NCBI GenBank assembly: GCA_943789335.1
Contig: CALSTS010000001.1
Location: 530,518 to 594,517, forward strand
Length of the DNA: 64,000 nucleotides
Direction of reading: 5' to 3'
Source: an uncultured Pseudomonadales bacterium
Lineage (GTDB): Bacteria; Pseudomonadota; Gammaproteobacteria; Pseudomonadales; Pseudohongiellaceae
This document shows, piece after piece, positions 36,467 through 48,447 of the stretch. Each line of letters starts with the position of its first letter. Position 1 is the stretch's first letter. The notes beneath the pieces were generated by a model that was not told the DNA's origin, made no database searches, and saw only the letters and a list, made by a program, of their open reading frames with translations. A program made the translations under genes and the position numbers.

Positions 36467-37840
36467 ATGAAAATTATAATACTCGGCGCTAACAAAATAG
36501 GCGCAAGCTTGGCAGAAAATCTTGAGAAAGAAGCTAACGACATTACCGTCGTTGACTCTGACGGAGATCTTTTAAGCGAACTTAAAGATAAACTTGATAT
36601 TGCTACCTCTGTTGGTCAGCCTTCATTTCCTGATGTCCTGGCTAACGCCGGCGCTAAAGATGCAGACATGCTAATCGCTGTCACTGATAGTGATGAAATT
36701 AATCTCGTTGCCTGCCAGGTTGCTTTTAGTTTATTCCGTACTCCTAAAAAAATCTGCCGTTTGCGGGCTAATTCATATGTTAATTCACCAAAGCTTTTTG
36801 GACCTGAAGCAATACCTGTCGATGTCGTCATCAGTCCTGAAGAAATAGCTTCTCACTATATTAAAAGCTTATTAGATTTGCCCGGCTCACTACAAGTAAT
36901 GGATTTTGCCAATGGCCTTGTACAGCTTGTTGCTGTTAAAGCAGAAGGCGGCGGCCCGTTAATTAATCAAGAAATCAGAACCTTACGCGAGCACATGCCA
37001 CATGTAGATACTAGAGTCGCTGCAATTTTCCGCCAAAACCGACCAATAATTCCACAAGGCAATACCATAATCGAGCAAGACGACGAGGTGTTTTTTATTG
37101 CCGCAAAAGAAAATATTCGTTCAGTTATGAGCGAAATGCGTGAAGTAGATAATCCCTATAAAAGAATCATTATCGCTGGAGGCGGCAACATTGGAGCCCG
37201 CCTTGCTTTAACTATTGAAAAAAATTATCGTACCAAATTACTAGAAGTCAATTTGGAGCGCTGCGAACTTTTAGCAGAATACTTAAACAATACTACTATC
37301 TTGCATGCAGACGCCTCTCATAGAGAAGTTTTGCTGGAAGAAGGAATCGATTCTGCTGATGTTTTTTTAGCGCTTACCAATAACGATGAAGCGAATATCA
37401 TGTCCTCTCTTCTCGCAAAACGTCTTGGTGCTGGCCGTGTAATGACACTTATTTCAAATCCTTCCTATGTCGATCTTGTTCAGGGCGGTGAAATTGATAT
37501 TGCTATTTCTCCTCAGCAAGCGACTATTGGCAGCCTGCTTACGCATATCCGTCGCGGAGACATTGTGAATGTCCATTCACTAAGGAGAGGAGCAGCAGAA
37601 GCAATTGAAATCATAGCGCACGGGGATAAATCTACCTCCAAGATAGTTGGTAAGGCTATCGAAAATATTGATTTACCTGCTGGTACTACCATTGGCGCTC
37701 TTGTCAGAGATGATAAAGTTTTAATTGCGCATGATAATGTAATTATTGAAACCGATGATCATGTCATTTTATTTATGGTTGATAAGCGCAAAATTTCAGA
37801 AGTTGAAGCCATGTTTCAAGTCGGCTTTACGTTTTTTTAA
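36467..37840 (+). CDS. trkA: Trk potassium uptake regulator TrkA
   Basis: 457 residues with two tandem RCK units. The Rossmann glycine motifs are GANKIGASLAENL (residues 5-17) and GGGNIGARLAL in the second half. Each unit ends in an RCK-C ligand-binding domain. TrkA binds NAD(H) and gates the TrkH channel in the cytoplasm. It is directly followed by trkH, 21 bp away, a complete K+ uptake pair. Confidence 0.95.
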   Translation: MKIIILGANKIGASLAENLEKEANDITVVDSDGDLLSELKDKLDIATSVGQPSFPDVLANAGAKDADMLIAVTDSDEINLVACQVAFSLFRTPKKICRLRANSYVNSPKLFGPEAIPVDVVISPEEIASHYIKSLLDLPGSLQVMDFANGLVQLVAVKAEGGGPLINQEIRTLREHMPHVDTRVAAIFRQNRPIIPQGNTIIEQDDEVFFIAAKENIRSVMSEMREVDNPYKRIIIAGGGNIGARLALTIEKNYRTKLLEVNLERCELLAEYLNNTTILHADASHREVLLEEGIDSADVFLALTNNDEANIMSSLLAKRLGAGRVMTLISNPSYVDLVQGGEIDIAISPQQATIGSLLTHIRRGDIVNVHSLRRGAAEAIEIIAHGDKSTSKIVGKAIENIDLPAGTTIGALVRDDKVLIAHDNVIIETDDHVILFMVDKRKISEVEAMFQVGFTFF

Positions 37841-37861
37841 TCGCTAGTTTAGATAAAAACT

Positions 37862-39310
37862 ATGCATTTTCTTGTCATTTCACGAATCTTGGGCATCTTA
37901 TTGATGCTTTTCAGTTTAACCTTGCTCCCTCCTGCAGGGCTTGCTTTGTTTTATCAAGATGGCACCTGGTCAGCTTTTCTTAGCGCATTTTTTATAACAG
38001 CCTTCTGTGGTCTGGCTTGCTGGCTACCAACTCATAACAATAAAGCAGATCTTCGCACTAGAGACGGTTTCTTGATAGTCACGCTGTTCTGGATTGTTCT
38101 TGGTTTATTCGGGAGCATTCCTTTTCTTATGTCAGAGGGGATGCAAATGTCTTTTACTGACGCCTTATTTGAATCTATTTCTGGCCTCACTACTACAGGG
38201 GCTACGGTCTTATCAGGCCTTGATGATCTACCAAAATCAATCCTTTATTACCGCCAACAACTTCAGTGGCTTGGTGGAATGGGTATTGTTGCCATTGCTG
38301 TCGCAATATTACCTATGCTTGGCATAGGTGGAATGCAGCTATATAAAGCTGAAACCCCTGGCCCTGTTAAGGACAATAAGCTTCTGCCGCGAGTGACAGA
38401 AACTGCTAAGGCGCTTCTGTTTTTGTATGTAGGCCTTACGACTCTTTGTGCATTCGCCTACTATATCGCCGGAATGAGCGCCTTTGATGCGATTACTCAT
38501 AGTTATGCTACTGTGGCTATTGGCGGCTTCTCTACCCATGATGCCAGTATTGGTTATTTTCAAAACCCAGCCATTGAATTAATTGCTGTTTTTTTTATGA
38601 TCATCTCTGGAATTAATTTTGCTCTACATTTTATTGCCCTGCGCTCTCGTAGCTTAAAAAACTATTGGCTTGATACCGAGCTCAAATTCTATCTGTTTTT
38701 ATTATTTATTATTTCCGCAATCACAATATTCGTTCTCATTGTTTCAGGCACTTATACTGTCAATGACGCTATTCTAAAAGGCTTGTTTGGCGTAGTTTCT
38801 ATTAGCACCACTACTGGCTTTAGCTCTGCTGACTTTAGTTCATGGCCTACATTTTTGCCTTTCCTATTGTTTTATATGGCGATAATAGGATCATGTGCCG
38901 GCTCTACTGGTGGAGGCATGAAAGTAATCCGAATAGTGCTTATTGTTAAGCAAGGCTTTCGTGAACTAGAAAGACTGATTCATCCAAATGCCGTGATCCC
39001 TATAAAGCTTGGAAGCAACAGAGTTCCAGATCGGGTTATTGAATCAGTTTGGGGCTTTTTCTCGGTTTATGTAATGGCTTATATGTTCATGCTGCTTGTT
39101 TTGTTAGCTACAGGCCTTGATATAACAACAGCGTTTACGGCCGTTGGAGCAAGCATAAATAATCTCGGGCCGGGTCTCGGCGAGGTGTCAGAGACATATG
39201 GCAGCATGCCTGATTCCAGCAAGTGGGTTTTGTGTCTAGGCATGATTTTAGGCCGGCTCGAAGTCTTTACTTTGCTTGTCTTACTGACGCCTAATTTTTG
39301 GCGAGACTAA
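37862..39310 (+). CDS. trkH: Trk potassium uptake channel subunit TrkH
   Basis: 482 residues with about ten helices in four M1-P-M2 repeats. The selectivity-filter-like segments are GLTTTGATVLSG, VAIGGFSTHD, ISTTTGFSSADF and a weaker fourth repeat, GASINNLGPGLGEVS. It imports K+ with TrkA, driven by membrane potential and protons. Its stop codon (39308-39310) touches the end of the convergent acyltransferase gene with no spacer. Confidence 0.93.
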   Translation: MHFLVISRILGILLMLFSLTLLPPAGLALFYQDGTWSAFLSAFFITAFCGLACWLPTHNNKADLRTRDGFLIVTLFWIVLGLFGSIPFLMSEGMQMSFTDALFESISGLTTTGATVLSGLDDLPKSILYYRQQLQWLGGMGIVAIAVAILPMLGIGGMQLYKAETPGPVKDNKLLPRVTETAKALLFLYVGLTTLCAFAYYIAGMSAFDAITHSYATVAIGGFSTHDASIGYFQNPAIELIAVFFMIISGINFALHFIALRSRSLKNYWLDTELKFYLFLLFIISAITIFVLIVSGTYTVNDAILKGLFGVVSISTTTGFSSADFSSWPTFLPFLLFYMAIIGSCAGSTGGGMKVIRIVLIVKQGFRELERLIHPNAVIPIKLGSNRVPDRVIESVWGFFSVYVMAYMFMLLVLLATGLDITTAFTAVGASINNLGPGLGEVSETYGSMPDSSKWVLCLGMILGRLEVFTLLVLLTPNFWRD

Positions 39311-40276
39311 TCAGTCCTTATAGGGCTCCTGATTGCCATCCGGCTGATATCGAAAGCGCTTATATTCCCATTGGTATTGCTCTGGAGCATCCTTGACTGC
39401 GTCTTCAACGGTTTTGTTAAGGCCCAACAAAGAATTAGACATATGCTCAGCATATATCCCTGAACTCGGCTCCTTAATCACAATATTAAAGCCCTTCTCG
39501 GTTCGTTTGGCGTAAACCAGTAAAGCCTTGGCGCCTGTTTTTTGTGTCAAACGTGAAATCAAAGTCATTGTGTAGGCTGCATTACCAAAAAAAGGAGCAA
39601 ATTCACCTCCTCCAGGTATAGGAATCTGATCTGGTAATATCCCAACCATTTCGCCTTGTTTAAGTGCACCGAGCAAAGCAACTACACCTTTATTATTTGC
39701 CGGGTAAACTTTGGCCTCTCCCCTGGTCCGGGCCGCATATATTAAAGCATCAAGATCTTTATGTTTAGGGGCTTGATATAACATGCTACATTTCCCAAGA
39801 GCGTTTAAATACACGCCCAAAAGCTCCCAGTTACCATGGTGAGGACCTATTATTATTACGCCTTTGCCCTGCTCTCGAGCATTTTGTAGCAAATCCACCC
39901 CTTCAATATCTTGTATTTCGCGCATGACCTTCTCAACTGGCCAAAGCCAAACTGGGCCACATTCTGCGAATGTCATTCCGGTATGCATTAAACTTAAGCG
40001 AGCAAGATCTTTACGCGCTTGTTCGCTCATCTCAGGAAAGCACAGCTGCAAATTAATTAAGCTAGTTTTGTACAGCCTTGTATTAGCAAGATACGCGCAA
40101 TATCCAAGCGTTTTCCCTACTTTTCTAGCCATTTTCAACGAAAATAATGACATAAGCCTTATAAATGCTATGCTTATTTTAATTTTCAAAGCGACATGCC
40201 ACCTTTGACTAACAAAATATTTGCCCGAAAGCATACCCTCTTCATCATGAATGAACCAAGTTATTCTCGCTATCAC
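39311..40276 (-). CDS. Lipid A biosynthesis lauroyl/myristoyl acyltransferase family (LpxL-like)
   Basis: 321 residues from the first ATG, or about 307 if the second Met (MLSGKY, near 40234) is used. One N-terminal helix is followed by the HtrB/LpxL/LpxM-type acyltransferase domain. The HX4E catalytic motif is in IIGPHHGNWELLGVY, and GILPDQIPIPGGGEF and TLISRLTQKTGAKALL are typical. It transfers a secondary acyl chain to Kdo2-lipid IVA in the inner membrane. The gene corresponds in position to the acyltransferase near glyQ in Pseudomonas. Which acyl chain is used cannot be inferred. Confidence 0.85.
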   Translation of the reverse strand: MIARITWFIHDEEGMLSGKYFVSQRWHVALKIKISIAFIRLMSLFSLKMARKVGKTLGYCAYLANTRLYKTSLINLQLCFPEMSEQARKDLARLSLMHTGMTFAECGPVWLWPVEKVMREIQDIEGVDLLQNAREQGKGVIIIGPHHGNWELLGVYLNALGKCSMLYQAPKHKDLDALIYAARTRGEAKVYPANNKGVVALLGALKQGEMVGILPDQIPIPGGGEFAPFFGNAAYTMTLISRLTQKTGAKALLVYAKRTEKGFNIVIKEPSSGIYAEHMSNSLLGLNKTVEDAVKDAPEQYQWEYKRFRYQPDGNQEPYKD

Positions 40277-40354
40277 AGTCAGTTTTTAGGATAATTGCCG
40301 AACTTAAAGGCTAAAGCCATTTATTAAGACTTACCAAAAAAGAAAAGTAGCATT

Positions 40355-41302
40355 TTGAGTAAAAAACCTGATATTGACACATCCACTTTTCAAGGGCTGA
40401 TTCTAGCGTTACAGCAATACTGGGCAGATCAGGGCTGCGTGATTATGCAGCCTCTTGACCTAGAGGTTGGAGCTGGAACTTTTCACCCTGCAACCTTCTT
40501 AAAGGCGATTGGGCCTGAAAGTTGGCACACAGCTTATGTCCAGCCATGCCGGAGGCCTACTGACGGACGCTATGCGGAAAACCCGATGCGCCTTCAGCAC
40601 TATTACCAGTTTCAGGTAATTCTTAAGCCTTCGCCATTAAACATTCAAGAACTGTATCTAAATTCGCTTAAAATGATAGGAATTGACGCGAATATCCATG
40701 ATATTCGCTTTGTTGAAGATAATTGGGAGTCGCCGACCTTAGGCGCCTGGGGGCTCGGATGGGAAGTCTGGCTTAATGGAATGGAGATTACCCAGTTTAC
40801 TTATTTTCAGCAGGTTGGAGGGCTGGAGTGCTATCCGGTAAGCGGTGAAATTACTTATGGCCTAGAGCGCCTTGCCATGTACCTGCAAGAAAAAGATTCA
40901 ATTTTTGATATTGTGTGGACCAATTCTCCCTCAGGACCCGTTACTTATGGGGACGTTTTCCATCAAAATGAAGTTGAAATGTCGGCTTATAACTTTGAGC
41001 ACGCCGATATCGACTCTCTCTTTAAGCATTTTGATAATTGCGAAAGCCAATGCCAGGATTTAATTGCTAAAGCCCTAGTCTTGCCTGCATATGAACTTGT
41101 TCTAAAAGCTTCTCATTACTTTAATTTGCTTGACGCGCGTTCTGCTATTTCTGTCACTGAGCGCCAGCGCTTTATTCTGCGTGTTAGAACCTTGGCACGA
41201 TTAGTGGCAAAGGCTTATTACGATTCCAGAGCAAAACTCGGTTTTCCTATGGCGCCAGATGACCTTCGCAAAGAATGCCTGAAACAATCGGGAGGCGACT
41301 AG
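40355..41302 (+). CDS. glyQ: Glycyl-tRNA synthetase alpha subunit
   Basis: 315 residues, tetrameric-type GlyRS. The start codon is TTG at 40355 (MSKKPDID), chosen because the next conserved part ([20 protein letters not shown]) needs a few residues before it and no ATG precedes it. Other signatures are [22 protein letters not shown] [18 protein letters not shown] and the [20 protein letters not shown] loop. Charges tRNA-Gly with GlyS. glyS starts four bases after the stop. Confidence 0.95.
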   Translation: MSKKPDIDTSTFQGLILALQQYWADQGCVIMQPLDLEVGAGTFHPATFLKAIGPESWHTAYVQPCRRPTDGRYAENPMRLQHYYQFQVILKPSPLNIQELYLNSLKMIGIDANIHDIRFVEDNWESPTLGAWGLGWEVWLNGMEITQFTYFQQVGGLECYPVSGEITYGLERLAMYLQEKDSIFDIVWTNSPSGPVTYGDVFHQNEVEMSAYNFEHADIDSLFKHFDNCESQCQDLIAKALVLPAYELVLKASHYFNLLDARSAISVTERQRFILRVRTLARLVAKAYYDSRAKLGFPMAPDDLRKECLKQSGGD

Positions 41303-41306
41303 CAAA

Positions 41307-43382
41307 ATGTCAAATTCTGATTTATTGGTAGAAATTGGTACTGAAGAATTACCACCAACAGCTTTGTTAACTCTTTCAATTGCCTTCCGCAATGAAGTAG
41401 AAAAAAGGCTGCAAGAGTCAGAATTAAGCTTCACCAGCATTGAAACTTATGCAACTCCTCGGCGTTTAGCTCTTAAGGTTTTAGCGCTTAATGAAAAGCA
41501 ACCTGACCGCTTGATTGATCGATATGGCCCAGCAGTTAAAGCTGCGTACGATGAACAGGGCAATCCAAGTAAAGCGGCTGAAGGTTTTGCTCGCTCTTGT
41601 GGTGTGAAGCTTGATCAATTACAACAAAAAAATGACGGCAAAATCGATAAACTTTTCTTTAACCTAAATAAAACAGGGGAGCATACTACTGCTCTTATAC
41701 CAGAAATAATAAATACTGCTCTTGCCGCATTACCAATTCCTAGAAGAATGCGTTGGGGAAGTTCACGCGAAGAGTTTATCCGTCCTGTGCATTGGGTAGT
41801 ATTGTTATTTGGCAAAGAACTTATTTCTACTACCATAATAGGCCTTACAACAAGCAGTAGCACCTATGGCCATCGTTTTTTACATCCTGACCCCATAAAA
41901 CTAGACTCTGCTAATGACTATCCTACAAAGCTTGTAGAAAAAGGAAAAGTAGAACCATCATTCCAAATAAGAAAAGATTTAATAAAGTCACAATTATTGA
42001 ATGAAGCTAAAGTTAAAAAAGCGACAGTAATAATTGAAAATGATTTGCTAGATGAGGTAACAGCATTGGTAGAGTGGCCTGTTGCTTTAACAGGCAATTT
42101 TGCTCCTGCTTTTTTGAGTGTTCCGAAGGAGGCTTTAATATCTTCACTAAAAAAACATCAAAAATATTTTTACTTGCTTGACCAAAACAATAATCTTTTA
42201 CCTCACTTTATTACAATAAGTAATTTAATCAGTAAAGATCCTGATCAAGTTATTAAGGGAAATGAAAAAGTTATTGGACCACGCTTATCTGATGCTGCTT
42301 TCTTTTTTGAGAAAGACAAAAATCAAAGATTAGATTCCCATATAGACACACTAAAACGTGTAGTTTTTCAAAAAGAACTTGGGTCTTTATTTGACAAATC
42401 TGAGCGTGTTAAAAATCTTTCCTCTTTTATATCTGAGCAATTAAATTTAAATTCGTCTCACGTTATTCGGGCAGCAGAACTATCAAAGTGCGATTTACTA
42501 AGCAATATGGTTGGAGAGTTCGCGGATTTACAAGGCGTCATGGGCCATTACTATGCGGACCACGACGGCGAAGACAGTGCTGTTGGTTTGGCCATTGAAG
42601 AGCAATATCTGCCTCGCTTTTCAGGCGATGTTCTTCCTTCTAGTGAGGCAGGTATTGTTCTAGCGCTTGCAGAACGTTTGGATACAATCACAGGGCTTTT
42701 TGGAATAGGGCAGCCGCCAAGTGGATCTAAAGATCCTTTTGCCTTACGTCGAGCAGCTTTAGGCATACTGAGAATTATCTTAGAAAAACAACTGTCTTTA
42801 GATATGCTTAGCTGTATCAATCATGCCATTATCGCATTTGATGCACTTCCAGCCGAAGAAAACTTAGCGCAAAATATAATGGATTTTATTTTTGATCGCT
42901 TACGCGGATATTATTCCGACCTAGGAATAAGCACATCGATTTTTCAGGCTGTAGATGCCGTTAGGCCCAACAATCCTTTTACTTTCAATCAGCAGTTAAA
43001 TGCTGTTAATCATTTTTCACAACTGCCTGAAGCTTCTGCGCTTGCTGCAGCAAACAAAAGGGTTGCTAATATTCTATCTAAACTAGATTCAACTCCTGCT
43101 GAAACTATTAATGACAAACTGCTTAAAGAACCTGCAGAGATCAGCTTATATGAAAAATTACAACATGTTAGGCAACAAACTGCGCCATTAATAAATAATA
43201 ATAAATTCGAAGAAGCTTTGTCTGCAATGGCTTTGCTGCAGGCGCCTCTTGATGATTTTTTTGAGTCAGTCATGGTTAATGCTGAAGATATTGCTCTAAA
43301 AGAAAATCGCCAAGCTTTACTTAAAAAAATTCGTTTTTTATTTTTACAAATCGCTGACATCTCTTTTTTACAAGCCTCATAA
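41307..43382 (+). CDS. glyS: Glycyl-tRNA synthetase beta subunit
   Basis: 691 residues, the usual GlyS length. N-terminal LLVEIGTEELPPTAL, YATPRRLAL and EEFIRPVHWVVLLFG, then the HD-like part DLQGVMGHYYADHDGE and RLDTITGLFGIGQPPSGSKD, with a C-terminal anticodon-binding region. It binds tRNA-Gly in the alpha2beta2 enzyme. It is four bases after glyQ and one base before gmhB. Confidence 0.95.
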   Translation: MSNSDLLVEIGTEELPPTALLTLSIAFRNEVEKRLQESELSFTSIETYATPRRLALKVLALNEKQPDRLIDRYGPAVKAAYDEQGNPSKAAEGFARSCGVKLDQLQQKNDGKIDKLFFNLNKTGEHTTALIPEIINTALAALPIPRRMRWGSSREEFIRPVHWVVLLFGKELISTTIIGLTTSSSTYGHRFLHPDPIKLDSANDYPTKLVEKGKVEPSFQIRKDLIKSQLLNEAKVKKATVIIENDLLDEVTALVEWPVALTGNFAPAFLSVPKEALISSLKKHQKYFYLLDQNNNLLPHFITISNLISKDPDQVIKGNEKVIGPRLSDAAFFFEKDKNQRLDSHIDTLKRVVFQKELGSLFDKSERVKNLSSFISEQLNLNSSHVIRAAELSKCDLLSNMVGEFADLQGVMGHYYADHDGEDSAVGLAIEEQYLPRFSGDVLPSSEAGIVLALAERLDTITGLFGIGQPPSGSKDPFALRRAALGILRIILEKQLSLDMLSCINHAIIAFDALPAEENLAQNIMDFIFDRLRGYYSDLGISTSIFQAVDAVRPNNPFTFNQQLNAVNHFSQLPEASALAAANKRVANILSKLDSTPAETINDKLLKEPAEISLYEKLQHVRQQTAPLINNNKFEEALSAMALLQAPLDDFFESVMVNAEDIALKENRQALLKKIRFLFLQIADISFLQAS

Positions 43383-43383
43383 G

Positions 43384-43929
43384 ATGTCTATATCTCTTGT
43401 TATTCTTGATCGGGACGGGGTCATAAACCAAGACTCCGATAACTATATAAAATCTGTCGATGAATGGCACCCAATCCCTGACAGCATAGACGCTATTGCT
43501 CGTTTATCACAGGCAGGATATAGAGTGATGGTCGTCACCAATCAATCCGGCTTAGCTCGTGGTTATTTTGATGAAATAACCTTGGCCAACATGCATGGTT
43601 ATATGTGCTCTTTGGTTGAAAGTGCGGGTGGTGATATAGAAGCCATTTTTTATTGCCCGCATGCCCCTGGTGATGACTGCCATTGCCGAAAGCCTTTGCC
43701 CGGAATGTTGAATCAAATTGAAGAAGAATTTAACTTAAGTGTGCATAATGCCTTTTTAGTCGGAGACTCTGAAAAAGATATTGATGTGGGCTTAGCTAAA
43801 CAATGTCGGCCTATTTTAGTGAGAACAGGAAAAGGCGCCTCTACCGAAAAAAAATTAGAATTACAAAAAAAGAAACGCATTCAAATCGTAGATGATTTAG
43901 CTGCAGCGGTAGATTTTATTTTAACCTAA
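43384..43929 (+). CDS. gmhB: D-glycero-beta-D-manno-heptose 1,7-bisphosphate 7-phosphatase
   Basis: 181 residues, HAD superfamily. The nucleophile motif is LVILDRDGVINQDSDNY, followed by VVTNQSGLARGY, the zinc-binding loop CPHAPGDDCHCRKP, and the metal-site FLVGDSEKDIDVG. It dephosphorylates heptose bisphosphate for LPS core synthesis in the cytoplasm. It is one base after glyS and 23 bp before plsC. Confidence 0.93.
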   Translation: MSISLVILDRDGVINQDSDNYIKSVDEWHPIPDSIDAIARLSQAGYRVMVVTNQSGLARGYFDEITLANMHGYMCSLVESAGGDIEAIFYCPHAPGDDCHCRKPLPGMLNQIEEEFNLSVHNAFLVGDSEKDIDVGLAKQCRPILVRTGKGASTEKKLELQKKKRIQIVDDLAAAVDFILT

Positions 43930-43952
43930 AGGTTTATTCGCCCAACTCATAA

Positions 43953-44657
43953 ATGTTGAAAATTATTTCATTCATTCGAACTTGTATTTTTTACTTGGGG
44001 TTTTTTAGCTCTTTAATAGTTTGTACATTTTTTTGTTTAACTATCGGGCTATTTTTACCTTTACACAAGCGCTATAAATATTTTCTATTTTGGAATAAAT
44101 TTATAATAGCCTGGTTAACCCTTTCCTGCGGAGTGAAAATAAGTATAAGTGGACAAGAAAATATTCCAAACCATCCTGTGGTCATTCTTAGCAATCATCA
44201 GAGCCCCTGGGAAACTATTTTTCTTTATCAATTCTTCTCGCCGGTATCTGCTATATTGAAAAAAGAGCTTCTAAACATTCCATTGTTTGGTTGGTCCTTA
44301 GCCTTACTAAAGCCCATAGCAATCGATCGCAAACGCAAACTCACCGCAAGGCAGGCCATTCTTGAGCAAGGGAAAAGCAGATTAGAACAAAATATTTCCA
44401 TTTTAATTTTCCCTGAAGGGACAAGAGTAAATGTCGATCAAAATAAAAAATATCAGTCTGGCGGAGCTGTTCTAGCAATTGAAGCAGGAGCCAAGGTATT
44501 GCCTGTTTCACATAATGCCGGTTATTTCTGGCCTAGCGGTAAATTTTTGAAATATCCAGGCACTATCAAGGTTAATATTGGCAAGCCAATTGAAACAGCA
44601 GGGCGTTCAGCTAGAGAGTTAACTGAACAAGTGGAAAGCTGGATTAAGCAAAACTAG
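43953..44657 (+). CDS. plsC: 1-acyl-sn-glycerol-3-phosphate acyltransferase (PlsC family)
   Basis: 234 residues with an N-terminal membrane helix (about 10-38). The acyltransferase boxes are VVILSNHQSPWETIFLY (NHx4E), then AIDRKRKLTARQAI, FPEGTRVN and the later ALPVSH-like KVLPVSHNAGYFW. It makes phosphatidic acid from lysophosphatidic acid. Last plus-strand gene before the convergent gyrB; in Pseudomonas a homologue has the same position. The symbol follows family membership. Confidence 0.88.
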   Translation: MLKIISFIRTCIFYLGFFSSLIVCTFFCLTIGLFLPLHKRYKYFLFWNKFIIAWLTLSCGVKISISGQENIPNHPVVILSNHQSPWETIFLYQFFSPVSAILKKELLNIPLFGWSLALLKPIAIDRKRKLTARQAILEQGKSRLEQNISILIFPEGTRVNVDQNKKYQSGGAVLAIEAGAKVLPVSHNAGYFWPSGKFLKYPGTIKVNIGKPIETAGRSARELTEQVESWIKQN

Positions 44658-44810
44658 AGAGTTATTTTAAATACTTTTTTGTGGAGCTGGAAAACTATTT
44701 ATTGCATTTTTTAGGAAGTTATCTTGCTTTTTGTAGAAGATAGCCACAAATAGCGCATTTTTCTCTGTAAACACTTGTTTCCATCAAACCTTTTTAAAGC
44801 CGAGGTCTAA

Positions 44811-47261
<2,451 letters not shown>

Positions 47262-47305
47262 TTAGCGCTCTCTACTTGTCCGCTACAGCCCAGCGGTTGC
47301 GGGCT

Positions 47306-48410
47306 TTACAGATCATTGCCAAGAATGCTCTCCACGACATTTATTTTACCATGTTCCACGTGAAACAGCTTCATTTCTTTCTCTTTTTGTAGAGGCTCAT
47401 ACAGCTGATCTTTCTCTATTCCCGTTATAAATACCTGCTCCCCGATCTCGGACAATATTGCCAGCACTTTAGCTTTGTTAGCGCTATCAAGCTCTGCAGG
47501 CAAATCGTCCACCAAAAAAATACATCCCTTATTTGAGGCGCTTTTAAGTATTTTTGCTTGAGCAAGCTTCATGGCAATGACCAGAAGCTTTTGCTGGCCT
47601 CTTGATAAAACATCAGAAGCCATATCCTTGCCAATTTTAATTTTTAAATCGGCCCTGTGTGGGCCGGCACTTGTAAACCCATACTTAATGTCTTTTTGCA
47701 TATTGCTGGCTAAAATTTCTTCTAGGCTCTGCGTTTGGTCCCAGCCCTTAAAATAACTTAACGAAAAGCCTTTTAGTGGCAATAGCGCTTTGAGCATTTC
47801 GTTTAGAGCATTTTTAAAGGTTAAAGAGTAGTCACTTCGATAGCGATCTACTTCCTCGGCATATTGGCAAAGCTCATGCGTCCAGGGGCTAACTTCTTCC
47901 TCATTCACAATTTTGTTTTTTAATAAACTATTTCTATTGAGCAGGGCTTTTTGGGCTTGACGCCAATTTATTACAAACTGGTGTTCCACGTGGAACACCC
48001 CCCAATCAAGAAAGGCTCTTCTAACGCTTGGGCCTCCTTCAAGGATTTTAAAAGCGTCTGCATTTAGCATCTGTAGCGGCAAGATCTGAGCAAGCTCTGC
48101 TCTGCTTGTCGCTTTTTCGCCGTCAATAAGCATCCTTTGGCTGCCTGACCTAGCTCTACTAAAGCCCAAGTTTCTGTCCGTCATTTAATTCCGCAAAAAT
48201 AACGCATTCATCTGAATCATTTTGAATAATGGGGGCCTTGGAATTACTGCGGAAAGTTTTGCCGCGCCCTAATAGATAAATTGATTCAAGCAAAGAGGTC
48301 TTGCCGCTGCCGTTTTGGCCATAAATGAGATTAAAGCCAGTTGATGGCTTGAGAGACACTGAATCCAAGTTTCTTATTTTGGAGATGCTCAGTTTTTTTA
48401 GAAAAGGCAT
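47306..48410 (-). CDS. recF: DNA replication/repair protein RecF, frameshifted
   Basis: Two frames make one RecF of about 367 residues. The first (from ATG 48410) has the Walker A YGQNGSGKTSLLES and stops at TAG 48161-48159 after DGQKLGL. The second continues with FSRARSGSQRMLID and includes FLDWGVFHVEHQF, AGPHRADLKI, RGQQKLLVIAMKLAQ and VDDLPAELDS (signature and Walker B). Removing one G from GGG (plus-strand CCC at 48165-48167) gives LGFSRARSG with no gap, so a single-base insertion fits. The C-terminus ends near LFHVEHGK. RecF binds gapped DNA with RecOR to load RecA. The gene carries two parS sites. Confidence 0.88.
47352..47367. promoter_or_regulatory. parS site (ParB-binding) in the recF 3' end
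   Basis: TGTTCCACGTGAAACA matches the bacterial parS consensus TGTTNCACGTGNAACA. On the minus strand it encodes the FHVEH part of the RecF C-terminus. The parA/parB genes are about 11 kb away in this window. Confidence 0.85.
47982..47997. promoter_or_regulatory. parS site (ParB-binding) inside recF, perfect palindrome
   Basis: TGTTCCACGTGGAACA is a full 16-bp palindrome that matches parS. It encodes VFHVEH of RecF. FHVE is also conserved in RecF of bacteria without ParB, so the protein motif may have seeded the site. Confidence 0.87.
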
Positions 48411-48447
48411 GATCTAGAAGCGAGCCAAGAGCCCGCTTTTTTATAGA

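Noticed and set aside
44658..44810. Hairpin TATCTT...AAGATA between plsC and gyrB as a terminator
   Set aside because: The stem is only six bases with an 11-base loop and no T-run in either direction at the right place.
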